From Botryotinia globosa (taxonomy: Eukaryota > Ascomycota > Leotiomycetes > Helotiales > Sclerotiniaceae): a stretch of 64,000 nt of DNA. Below, one piece after another: positions 1 to 10,257 of this stretch (position 1 is its first letter; each line of letters begins with the position of its first letter). The position numbers were made by a program, and so were the translations under genes. Where the stretch lies: the NCBI GenBank assembly GCA_014898425.1, contig RCSZ01000024.1, forward strand, positions 236,919-300,918, read 5' to 3'. The notes under the pieces were generated by a model. The model did not search any database, was not told the DNA's origin, and was given only the letters and a program-made list of their open reading frames with translations.

Positions 1-239
1 AAACAATATTTCAAATAATTTGTTATATCTTGATTCTAATTATTTATTATTTTCAATTTTTTAAAAAAGAAAATATAGAGATTTGAATGAAATATTTAAT
101 ATAATAATTTGTATAGGAAAACCTCATTTTTATAGGGATTTTATTATATATATTACAAAGATACAGTGAGTAGAGGCCAGAACTCTCATAATTAGATATA
201 TATAATCTCACTTATTTATAATATATATAAAAAGAAAAT

Positions 240-1356
240 CAAGATTATAAATTTAAATTAAATAATAATAAAAATATTAGTGATAATCAATATCAAAATA
301 ATTTATTATTATATTTCATTATAAAAACTAAGAAAAAAGTAATAATAAAAAGGTTTTATAATAAAAATCTGTTAATTCCTGAAATATATTTGAAAGCTAA
401 AAATTCCGATCAAAAGGAATATTGGAAAAAAGCTCTAAAATATGAAATAAAAACCCTTAAAAAAATATCTAGAATATTATTAAAAAGAAAAAAAAAGCTA
501 AACGTTTTAAAAACTAAATGAATTTATAAATTAGATATATAGCTAAAAGGTTTAAACAACTATATGAATTAGATTATTTAAATATTTTTGCTAGTGTAAT
601 AAAACAAATAACCTGAAAATTAATATTTGTATTAGCAATAATTAAAAAATGATATATATATAAAATAAATATGATTTTAGTTTTTGTACAGGGTGATATT
701 GATAAAAATATATATATCAAAGCTCCTGAAATATATCAAAATAATAATATAATATTAAAGCTAAATAAAGCTCTATATGAATTAAAACAGTCCACTAGAA
801 TCTAATATACTACATTAAAAAGCATATTAAATAAATTAAATTTTATTAATATAAAATCAGATGAATATATATTTATAAATCAATATTCAGGGTGAATATT
901 GAATATATTCGTTGATGATATTGCTATTATAGACTCTAGCAAGGTTTTCATCAAAGATTCTATTAAAAATCTAAAAAATTATTTAGATCTAAAAGATTTA
1001 GATCTAATAAAGAACTATTTAGATGTTCAAATTAACTTAAATAAAGATTATATTGAATTATATTAAAAAGATTTAAAACTAGAAGATTAAACCCCTATAG
1101 CTATACTTATGGTTACTAAAAATAATATAAAAATGAATTCTAATAAAGTCGATTTAGACAAAATAAAATGAGTTTAAAAAGCAATAGGAAAACTATTATA
1201 TTTAGTATTAGGAATCAAATGAGATATTACTTATTCTATATTAAAATTAGCAAGATATATATCTAATCCTAATAAATATTATATAATAACTATAAAAAGA
1301 ATATTTCAATATTTTAAAAAAAATAAAACATTTACAACTATATATACAAAAGATAT
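240..1356 (+). pseudogene. Ty1/copia pol remnant (reverse transcriptase)
   Basis: This is a decayed piece of a copia polyprotein, covering the reverse transcriptase from its N-terminal part to the region before RNase H. In the frame starting at 671 it reads GDIDKNIYIKAPE, then LNKALYELKQS, then FVDDIAIIDS near 905-945. These are the copia GD.....IYM, KALYGLKQSP and YVDD catalytic motifs; the two catalytic Asp survive. Further on, KLLYLVLGIK followed by a stop and DITYSILKLARYISNP matches the conserved block after the catalytic motif. About eight in-frame stops (TAA, TGA) interrupt it, so it is dead. It shares its sequence with the minus-strand copia at 42.7-50.7 kb and is probably the same family. 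No LTR is seen on its left. The right end is cut by a TRIM LTR. Confidence 0.88.
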
Positions 1357-1485
1357 ATAGTAGTAAGCTGTCAAAACTTTAATCCCTGATATTGTGTCTT
1401 TTAAGATTAGATTGTGTGTGTGGTGTAGTGGTAAAGCTTACAACTTCTATTAGTGTTTATGCGTATTGGTTCCATGCACGTGACA
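1350..1485 (+). mobile_element. Solo or partial LTR of the TRIM family
   Basis: This stretch matches the terminal repeat of the TRIM elements. It has a short T-arm-like hairpin region, a GTGTAGTGGTAAAGC segment and the end CATGCACGTGACA. The left end fades into the copia fragment and the usual TGTTAGG start is not clear, so it may be 5'-truncated. No target duplication was found. Confidence 0.7.
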
Positions 1486-1706
1486 AAATCAACTAACTAA
1501 TAAATTAATTAAGCTATTAGATAGAATTAAATTATTAAGATTTATTGATATAATTTCAAGTTTTAATAATTATTAAAAGATTATTAGAATTAATTTATAT
1601 AAATATATATATATATATATAAAGATAACATATATTAAAAAGAATCGTTATTTTCAATTAAAAATAATATAATATATTGTTTTAATTCATAATAATATAA
1701 CATATT

Positions 1707-1940
1707 TGTGTGAACAAGGGAATTCACACATAGGGAATTCACTTCAAGGAAATGACCCCAATACAAAAGCTACTGTATTGAAAGGATTAAGCGAATGCGA
1801 AAGAGACTAGCTCTTTCAGTAGTGCCTATATAAGGCCTACTACTTTCCTATTTAGCTAGCTCTTTAGATAGAATACAATTAGACATACAGGACCTACATT
1901 ACGTGGGTGCTACGTCTTCCGTATCCTTTTCGAACCAACA
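1707..1940 (-). mobile_element. Solo LTR, family D (234 bp)
   Basis: The 234-bp sequence begins TGTGTGAACAAGG and ends CGAACCAACA on the plus strand, so it has TG...CA ends. It is bounded by a perfect 5-bp duplication ATATT (1702-1706 and 1941-1945). The same sequence, in the opposite orientation and the same length, starts an element at 33978. A 5-bp duplication and no internal region are the mark of an LTR retrotransposon reduced by LTR-LTR recombination. This copy is one of the least mutated stretches in the first 50 kb. It holds a TATATAAGG box near 1830. Strand is given relative to the copy at 33978. Confidence 0.88.
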
Positions 1941-2289
1941 ATATTGCTTTAATTAATAATAATATAATATATATATCTTTATAACAGCATTCGATTTAGT
2001 ATTAGCCTATAATATAATCGAATCATGTGATCATTGCTTAAAAAAGGTTTTTAGTCCCAAAACGGCCTTGAAGAGATAAAGAGTAATTGATTCTTTATTA
2101 GATTTTAAAAAAAAGCTTTATTTTATAAGAAATAGCCGGATTAAGAAATAATCGATGAAGAGATCAATAAAAATAAAAAACTAGATTAATAGAAAAAAGT
2201 ATAAAATAAGGCCTTTTCCTCTTAAATGTAAAATAAGAAAGTAAAACTATTCAATACAGACTTTTCGAAATCATACGTTATATTTCATT
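1941..2289. other. Gene-free stretch
   Basis: No coding motif or repeat boundary was recognised. A few less AT-rich words such as CCCAAAACGGCC near 2060 suggest remnants of another repeat, but I could not assign it. Confidence 0.4.
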
Positions 2290-3340
2290 TTAATCGTTAA
2301 TAAGAGCTAGCTTCTGTATTTTTTTATTAGCCAGTGACCTACGATAATATTAAAAAAAATCGAAATATTTGTATAAATCTATCAATTCTATTTTCGAATA
2401 AAAACTTCTTATTTTGTTATATCTAGATTGTTTAAACTTTCATTGATATTATTTTGTTTTTAATTCAATACTTTTATTAATTATATTATATTATTATTAA
2501 TTAATAAATTTAACCCTAAGAAATATTAATATATTATTATAATTATCTGTTATTTTATTAAAATGTAATAATTTATATCAATTATAAAACTATTTATAAA
2601 AAAGCTTATAAATCGATTGATTGAAAAAATCTATTATTTATATAATATACCTAATAATATTATATTTAATAAAAACTCATAATTTGTTCTTGAATTTGAA
2701 AAATATCTATCTAAATATTTATTAATTGTTTTAAAATAATCTTTCTTATTTTACTCTGAATTCTAGATGAAAAGAATAAATATTGTAATTGAATAATATT
2801 TTTATATCTTTATAAAGTTTTATTAAAATAATTAATTTGATTAATTTCTGTTTCTAGAATTTATGCTAAATAATATTATATTAAAAATCATTAATATATT
2901 TCTATTCTTTTTTAATTACAATTTTTATTTATATTTTGATATTAAATCTTTTATATTTATTTTATTAAATTTATATTATTAACAAAAATAAGAATTTCTA
3001 AAAATTAGTAAGATTACAAATCAATTTTATTTTATTTTAATAAAATTAAAAGTATTCATAATCTAATTGATTAAAAAATATAAGAATTATATTCATAAAA
3101 TCTAGATTATATTTTTTTATATAAAAAAGATAATAAAATATAAATGAATATAAAGAATATAAAAACTAATTGTTTTATAATAAAGGGTAATGATAAATAC
3201 AATAATCTCTATAAAATTCTTAAGATTAAAATAGATTTAAAAAGTTTATCAATTAATTATTTGTTTTAAGAAAGTTTATTTTAATTTAATAATAAAAATC
3301 AGATTATTCTAATAATAATTATAAACGTTTAATTACTTTA
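2290..3340 (+). pseudogene. Ty3/gypsy integrase remnant (gypsy-B family)
   Basis: The stretch aligns over about a kilobase with 40090-41000 inside the full-length gypsy-B element, mostly with C/T and G/A differences. Landmarks shared by both copies are the region around GTATAAATCTATCAATTCT, the AATTAATAAAT tract and the AAAGCTTATAAATCGATTGA segment. In gypsy-B this region translates to the integrase core and the DGQTER-like tail. Stops in every frame make it non-functional. It runs into a degraded gypsy-B LTR, so it is the 3' end of a second copy whose 5' part is missing or beyond recognition. Confidence 0.8.
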
Positions 3341-3364
3341 AATACAAGATATTATTATAATATC

Positions 3365-4092
3365 AATTATATATTCTATGATTTTTTATTTTATTTTAGA
3401 TATAAATTATTAGTATATTCTATTTTTCATAAATAGGGTTTTACTCTTTTGTAGCTTATTAGGATATATATATAATAGTAAGCTATTAGGACTTTAATCC
3501 CTGATATTGTGTCTTTTGATCAGATTGTATGTGTAGTGTAGTAATAAAACTTATAATTTCTATTGATTTTATATATATTGATTTTATATATATTGATTTT
3601 ATATATATTGGTTTTATATATATAATAGAATATTGGGGATTTAAGTGAATATAGTTTTGGGATTTCTGATTAAAGCTTGTTTGATTGAGAATAGATTTTC
3701 TTAATAAGAAGCAAATTAGAAATAAGGATATATTTGCTTAATAATTAGATATTTTGAATTCATTAATAAATTAATTATTAATAATAAGGATATTAGTAAA
3801 TATAATTGTAGTATTATATATTATATGATTAATTATATAAATAAATATTCTTTATGATTATTAGTCTTTTCGGGATGAAAAGAATAAAAGAGGGGAGCTT
3901 TATTAGGATATATATATAATAGTAAGCTATTAGAACTTTAATTTCTGATACTATGCCTTTTAGCCAGATTGTGTATATGGCGTAGTAGTAAAGCTTACAA
4001 CTTCTATTAGTTCCATGAGTATTGGTTCCATGCACGTAACATAGCTCTTCTACTCTTATAATATAATATAAGTCTTTACCTGTACTATAACA
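3365..4092 (+). mobile_element. Degraded gypsy-B LTR split by TRIM-1
   Basis: Removing the TRIM at 3457-4041 joins a left half (AATAGGGTTTTACTC) to a right half (ATAATATAAGTCTTTACCTG, ending ATAACA at 4092). The joined sequence follows the 161-bp gypsy-B LTR at 35433 and 41707. The 5' part is poorly preserved. It follows the integrase remnant directly, as a 3' LTR should. Confidence 0.7.
3457..4041 (+). mobile_element. TRIM-1: miniature LTR-type element, 585 bp
   Basis: Two direct terminal repeats (3457-3627 and 3901-4041) flank about 273 bp of non-coding sequence. Each repeat starts TATTAGGATATATATA (TGTTAGG in less mutated copies) and ends TAACA or its mutated form TAATA. A purine-rich tract, AATAAAAGAGGGGAG, sits just before the right repeat, where a polypurine tract belongs. 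The whole is bounded by a perfect 5-bp duplication TAGCT (3452-3456, 4042-4046). There is no coding capacity, so it would need proteins from another element. The left repeat is longer because an 18-bp TATTGATTTTATATA-type unit is expanded to about four copies. Confidence 0.85.
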
Positions 4093-4826
4093 ATTATATT
4101 AGGTCTTTCAAGGTTAAACTTATTACTTTTTGATTTATTAATATTAATCCTTTATAAGTTTACAATAGAATTCTCAATGATATTAATTATTCTGTTTAAT
4201 TGTGATTGCATTTTGAACTTAATGAATTTCAAAATAAAATTATGTGTTTTTCTTAAATATAACCTATAATTATATATCTATAAATTATTTGATAGTAATA
4301 ATGAATACTATTATTAAGCTAAGTACTTTATTTTTTAATCATTACTATTTTTCGCTACTAATTTATATTATTTATTATCTTCTCAATTTATTAGCTTTTC
4401 TATTAAACTATAATATAATTATATAAATCAAGATTAAAGAGATATTTATAAGTTATTATTAGTGTCTATTATAAAAGAGCTATTCCTATAGAGAAACCTA
4501 TTTAAGAATTTTCTTTTTCTTTAATCAACTAACTCTTTAAATTACATATATAGTATAAAATAGAATCTAAATTCTAGTTTATATTATTCTTAGATTAGTA
4601 TTAATTAGTAGTATTACGAATTAGTCAATCTATTACTTTTATAACATATGGTTATATTTAATAACTTTGTTTTTTTCGAGTAAAGTTAGTATTATTATTT
4701 TCATACTCTCATTTAATCTTCTCTTTAATATATAGAGTAAGCTATAACTACTAGTAAAAGCGAAGTACTAATTAAAATTAATAATAAGGAGTTTGAAAAT
4801 GCGAGAGTTTCTATTAAGAGTTTCTA
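4093..4826. other. Gene-free AT-rich stretch
   Basis: No coding motif is seen. A segment TTCGCTACTAATTTATATT near 4345 recurs at 12684 next to TRIM-2, so part of this belongs to a dispersed repeat that I could not classify. Confidence 0.4.
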
Positions 4827-5671
4827 TTACTCGGCAAAATAATTAAAGACGCATAGTACAAATTAAAATTGACTACAACTTTTACAAATATTAAGCAAAT
4901 TAATTATGATTAAATTATAATATAGATTATCATAATACTTATATTATGTGAGAATATAAAAAGAATTGAAATTAAATAAAATAAAATACAAGCTATCAAA
5001 ATTATTGAGTTTAATCAAAAAGTGCTTATTTCTTTTTAGTTTTTGAATTATTAATAATTCAATTAATTAATATATTTTGATATTGAAAATTTAATATATA
5101 GTTAAATAAAAGAATATCTTTTAAATAATATTCTTTTTATAGATTTGAATATAGAATTAAAAAAAGATATTGAAATTTAAAGTGAAAAATTTATAAAATT
5201 TATTATTTTTGAGAGAGTAAATTTGTTTATTTCAAGGATTTCAAGGATTTCAAGGATTTCAAGGATTTCAAGGATTTCAAGTATAGAAATTCGAAAATTT
5301 GAAACAACTTTTTTATTTCAATTTTTAATAACTTTTTTATATTCAAAAATTAAAAATAAAACTTTTTAATATATAAATATTTATTCAATTTTTAACAATA
5401 TATTAAAATCTAAAAATATATAATTAAAAATTAAAGGAGATATAAAACATCTAAAAAAAAACTTTTAATTTATATTTATTTTTAACAATTTATAAACTTT
5501 AATATAATATTTCTTTTTAAATATTTATTCAAATTATATAAAACTTTCTTAATATCTATAAATCATATTAATAAATCATATTTTTAAATTATATATAATT
5601 TGATTAGCTTTTGTAGAAGTTATAATTAATTTAAATTTGTATTATACATGTTTAATTATTTTGCCGAGTAA
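4827..5671. mobile_element. TA-flanked inverted-repeat element, 845 bp
   Basis: The ends are TTACTCGGCAAAATAATTAA on the left and its inverse, TTAATTATTTTGCCGAGTAA, on the right. The inverted similarity continues inward for about 70 bp, through GTACAAATT and ACAACTT. Each end is next to TA (4825-4826 and 5672-5673), the Tc1/mariner-type target duplication. No transposase frame is visible, so it is either a MITE-like non-autonomous element or an eroded autonomous one. It carries a 9-bp tandem repeat. Confidence 0.78.
5230..5282. repeat. 9-bp tandem repeat (TTTCAAGGA)n
   Basis: About six head-to-tail copies of a TTTCAAGGA unit are nearly perfect, which suggests expansion after the surrounding mutations. 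Confidence 0.9.
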
Positions 5672-5728
5672 TATATTATAATAAATTGATTCTAATTTTC
5701 GAGATGATCTTAATTTCTTTTATAATAT

Positions 5729-5752
5729 AACCCTAACCCTAGCCCTAAGCCT
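5729..5752. repeat. Interstitial telomere-like tract
   Basis: Four consecutive hexamers read AACCCT, AACCCT, AGCCCT, AAGCCT. The first two are exact fungal telomere repeat (TTAGGG on the other strand) and the next two each differ by one base. It is too short to be a telomere. Confidence 0.7.
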
Positions 5753-6876
5753 TAGTTTGACCTTTAGTCATATAGTTTCTAAGTATTTTAATTACTAATT
5801 AAAAACTATAAATTATATCAAGATTATTTTCAGAGTAATTAGCTAAAACAATTAAGCTTTAATTCATTAAAAGTTTTATATATGTTTAAATATGAGAATG
5901 ATACTTATAGCGATATATAATTATATAATATATAGAGTATACATTTACTTGATTTGCTTTTATACATACGATTATATTTGTGGTATAGTTACTCAGATAA
6001 TTTAAATAAAATAAATATTAGTTATAGTCTGTTTATTAAATAAGATTCTTTCAAATAATATTAAAAAAAAAACAAAGAAACCTCACGAAATTAAGAATAA
6101 GAATCGTAATAAAAATCAAGATAAGAATAAACCTTGACTTTTTAAATTCTTGATATCAAACCAATTTATCGAAATGCTAAAGAATGTTTTAATAATCTTA
6201 GAGCAAATAGGTTTAGAAATAACCTTGATAGAAAAGAGAAAAGTAGAAGTATTATTTATTATTAAATATTGATAAAAAAGTTATTTTCTTATTGATATTT
6301 AAAAGATGTATTAAGAAACCAATATATTTTATATAAAAATATTGATATTTCTTTTAGATAAACATATTGTATTTTCTAATGATACTATGAAAGAGTGTTT
6401 CTATTATAGAAGTCTTTTTAAGTTAATTCCTTAATTATACTATATAGTATTATTAAGTGGTTGTTTTATATTGATTTCGTTATCTTATTTCTAATCTATA
6501 AATACCTATACTAGAGAATAATTAATAATTTTGAAGAATTTGAACATCTAGATAATATATTTCGAAAAAAGAACAATAATTTCTTAATCTTATATTTGTA
6601 GTAGATTTATTATAGGGATGAAAACTTTATATCATAAAAGAAAAACAATCGACTATGTAAATAAATTATATCAGAGATATCATATTCATTTCTATATATG
6701 AAACATAATTAAATATAATATAGTAATTTTAAATTCTTAAGAGGCATTTATAGAACTTACCAACTAGATTCAATAATAGGTTCATATTTAAAGAAATTTC
6801 TATAATTTATTATATTAAATTGAATCTTCTCAATGAATTGATATTATCTTTATAATAATTCTTATGATATAGTACT
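5753..6876. other. Gene-free stretch, probable decayed repeat
   Basis: No motif was identified with confidence. The part from 6080 to 6240 is slightly richer in G and C and lysine-rich when translated, as in old gag or transposase regions, but this is not enough for a call. Confidence 0.35.
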
Positions 6877-7258
6877 TGTAGCGGACAACCGGGTAGCGTA
6901 GCTTACGTAATCAAAACCACCCGTAAATAGTATAGTTCGCGTAGTATTAATAAGATAGCTTTTATAATCTTATAATACGTTCCCCTTAGTACTTATTTTA
7001 AATAAGAAATTTATATAATTAGATTAATTAAATTTCATGTTTACATAAAGGGTATATATCGTAAAAAGAGTTTTTTTCTTAGATGTATAAAAGGGAGTCT
7101 GAATATTGAATCTAAAGTAATTATATAGTATCTTGGAGTATATCTATTACTATTATTCTTTATAATTATTAAAGAAAGAAATTGCTAGCTTGTTCTATTC
7201 GTCTTTCGTTCTAAATTCATAAGTCTACTACTATTTATTATTACTTTATAGTAATTAA
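6877..7258 (+). mobile_element. LTR-like sequence with a TATA box
   Basis: The segment starts TGTAGCGGACAACCGGG with a GC-rich 5' part and a CGGGT...ACCCG inverted repeat. About 210 bp further on comes a TATA box (TGTATAAAAGGG, near 7085), then a pyrimidine-rich region with GCTAGCTTGTTCTATTC near 7185. This order is typical of U3-R-U5 in fungal LTRs. No matching second LTR, target duplication or adjacent pol motif was found, and the right end is a guess. Confidence 0.5.
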
Positions 7259-7264
7259 ATTCAC

Positions 7265-7481
7265 GTTTTTAATTCTTTTAATTCTTTTAATTCTTTTAAT
7301 TCTTTTAATTCTTTTAATTCTTTTAATTCTTTTAATTCTTTTAATTCTTTTAATTCTTTTAATTCTTTTAATTCTTTTAATTCTTTTAATTCTTTTAATT
7401 CTTTTAATTCTTTTAATTCTTTTAATTCTTTTAATTCTTTTAATTCTTCTGATTCTTTTAATTCTTCTGATTCTTCTGATT
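7265..7481. repeat. 10-bp microsatellite (TTTTAATTCT)n
   Basis: About 18 perfect 10-bp copies end near 7447, followed by a few units in which TAAT is replaced by TGAT (TTCTGATTCT). The near-perfect core inside heavily mutated DNA points to recent slippage. Confidence 0.95.
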
Positions 7482-10118
7482 TTTTGAAATTATTATTCTA
7501 ATGATATTACTGAATATAAAAATTATTATATTGAATTAGCGAAATCTAGTATTAATATCTTTATTTTTCATGTTATTAATAAGACATAACTCGAAAATAC
7601 ATATATTCAAAACAATATTCAATGATAGTTCAATTTTTAAATATATTGTTAATTATCAAATTTTAATCTATTTTATTAAGTTCCTCATTCATAATTGAAT
7701 TTAGAAAATAAATAATAAAATAATTAGAATATTAGTTTTACATATAAAGATATATAGGAAATATAGTCATTTGAAAGAATAAGAGCGTATTCGAATAGTT
7801 TTCTTAAATATTAGATTTAACCTCTGATCTAAGATTATTTAGTTTAATATAATATATATTCTAGTTCAATTAGAATTATATTCTGTTTAATAAAAGAAAT
7901 TAGCTTGTATAAATCAGATATTGAAATGAATATTTTAATTCTAATTTAAATATAATATTAAACAGATATTTTTGAAGGTATTAGAATTAATTTTCTTTAA
8001 TTGAATATTTTGAGTATAAATTTTAAACCAAATAAATAAATCAAAAGTATTGATTTATATAAAAATTTCCATTAATATATCAAGAGAAACTATCTATTAT
8101 TAAATATTACTACTACCACTACTACTACTACTACTATTTTTATTATAATTGTAGATCAGAATTTCATAATAAATTTAACTTTATTTAATTCTTAGTCTAT
8201 AAATACTGATAATCCTTAATTCTTTAATATTTTATTAATAGATATTGATTTCCTGTTTTCTTAATCTATTAATATTATATATAATCATTAATTGAAATAA
8301 TAGTCTTGATTATTATAATACTATTTTACATTTTATCAATGAAAATTTAATTGTATTCCTCAAGTTTTTAAATATTCTTTTCTTCTTTTTTTTCTCTTTT
8401 TTGATTAAATTAATTAAATTCATTATTATAATATCATTGAATCCTATTTTATAATTATTACTATCTATTTTAATTATTCCAGTTTATTTTTAAATAAATT
8501 AATCAAGGTTTTTCTTTTTCAAATATATTCTCAATTTTCATCTTCAATGAGAAATCATAAAAAGTAACATAGATGAAAACAATGTTTCTTTGACTTTCTA
8601 AGAATAAAAAATAAAGTCATTGATTAGGATACTTAAATTAACATCTTAAAATCCTAAAGATTTGTTCAATAATAATATAAATATTAGAAAATTAAAGATC
8701 TATTTTTATTTTTTATTTTTTAAAATATTTTATTTTTTAACTATAATTAAAGAATATTTCAATCCTGAAAATAATAATAAATATTATAATATAATTTTAA
8801 GAATAATCAACAACTTGTATATTCTATCTTTATAAAATAAAACTTTCTCAATAATATATAAAGTTTTCATTTCTTTATAATATTCTAAAATACTTTTATT
8901 TCAACTATATTGTTTTTTTATTTAGAATAAATATAAGAAAATCGAAAATTAAATATATTTTATATAAAATTACTCTCTTAATTATAAAATAATATACATT
9001 TTTTTCTATTAAATAAATATGAATATATATATATATATATAAGAATTGAAACCCTAGCTTATCGTACATCATTCTATTTCATAAAGAATTCCTATATAAA
9101 AGCTATTTTCTACAAAAACTAGTTTGTCTTATTATTTATTTGATTCTTAAATAATTGATTTCAAAATTAGATATATAGTAAATATTGATATTTTGAATCT
9201 TTACTATAAAATGTATTATTTTGATAATATTTTTAAAAGAATTATAGATTCTAAAAATTCAAAATGCTCAAAACTTGTTATATATAATACTTTTCCTATA
9301 CCAAAAAATCGATTCTTCAAAAAATTTGAAAATTATAATTTCAAAAATCTATAATTGTATGCGAAAAATCATTAAAAATATTCCATTTATTTTTTCAATT
9401 GTTTTATTGAATCATTATTTTACATATGTATCTAAATAATTTATTTTATTATTTATTGAAAAAATATTTAATTTGAAAATTGAAGACATAAGACTTCTTG
9501 ATATGTTTCTATTTAGTGTATAATAAGCCGGATCTAAACTCTTATAATACTATAATTTTTATAAATAGTAAGATTTTTAAAAAAATAAGTCTGTAATATA
9601 ATACTAAGATACTTCTTTTTGATTGATAACTATTTTTTACGAAAACTTATTATTTAAATATATTTAGTTTTAAAGAAAATTGTATATTTATTTTTGAAAT
9701 AATTATATCAATTTATTTATTTTTATATTTTCTTTGATAAAAACTAATTATTTTATTTTCAGAAATTTTATATATTATTAAATATTCATTTAATGTTTTA
9801 AAATTCTAATATATTAGTAGTTATAGTCAAAATCAGCGGAATCTTAAGAAATCTTTGATAAATTTTTATAAAAATATATATTATATTTATTAATTTTTTT
9901 AAAAAAAAGAAAAGCTTATTATAAAAATCATTTATATATAAATAATCAAATTATAGAATTTAATTTTAAGAAAACTATTCAAAAGAATAATAATTTAATT
10001 TCTAAAAAGTAATAAAATAGTTTATTTGGATACATTTTTGAAATTGATCAGATAGAAATGTACGATTATTATAGTTTTAGAAATAATATATTAAAAGAAC
10101 AAACGTTTATATAAATAT
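7482..10118. other. Gene-free AT-rich stretch
   Basis: No recognisable protein motif or paired repeat was found. There is a short (ACT)n tract near 8110-8135. It is most likely old transposon sequence beyond recognition. Confidence 0.4.
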
Positions 10119-10257
10119 TGTTAGAATATATATATAGTAGTAAGCTATTAGATTCAATCCCTGATACTGTGCCTTTTGATTAGATTGCGTGCGTGGCGTA
10201 GTGATAAAGCTTACAACTTCTATTGGTTCTATACGTATTGATTCCATGCACGTGACA
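10119..10257 (+). mobile_element. Solo TRIM LTR, 139 bp
   Basis: It starts TGTTAGAATATATA and ends CACGTGACA, so it has TG...CA ends. It is among the least mutated copies, with GCGTGCGTGGCGTAGTGATA in the middle. The flanks (AATAT and GCGAA) do not match, so either the target duplication has decayed or the copy comes from recombination between elements. Confidence 0.8.

Noticed and set aside
1420..1485. Possible functional tRNA gene (A-box and B-box-like words)
   Set aside because: It recurs in every TRIM terminal repeat, no proper anticodon arm could be drawn, and copies are mutated. It is better treated as tRNA-like sequence in a mobile element.
7265..7481. Regularly spaced short repeats that could suggest a CRISPR array
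   Set aside because: The period is 10 bp with no unique spacers. It is a simple microsatellite in a eukaryotic setting.
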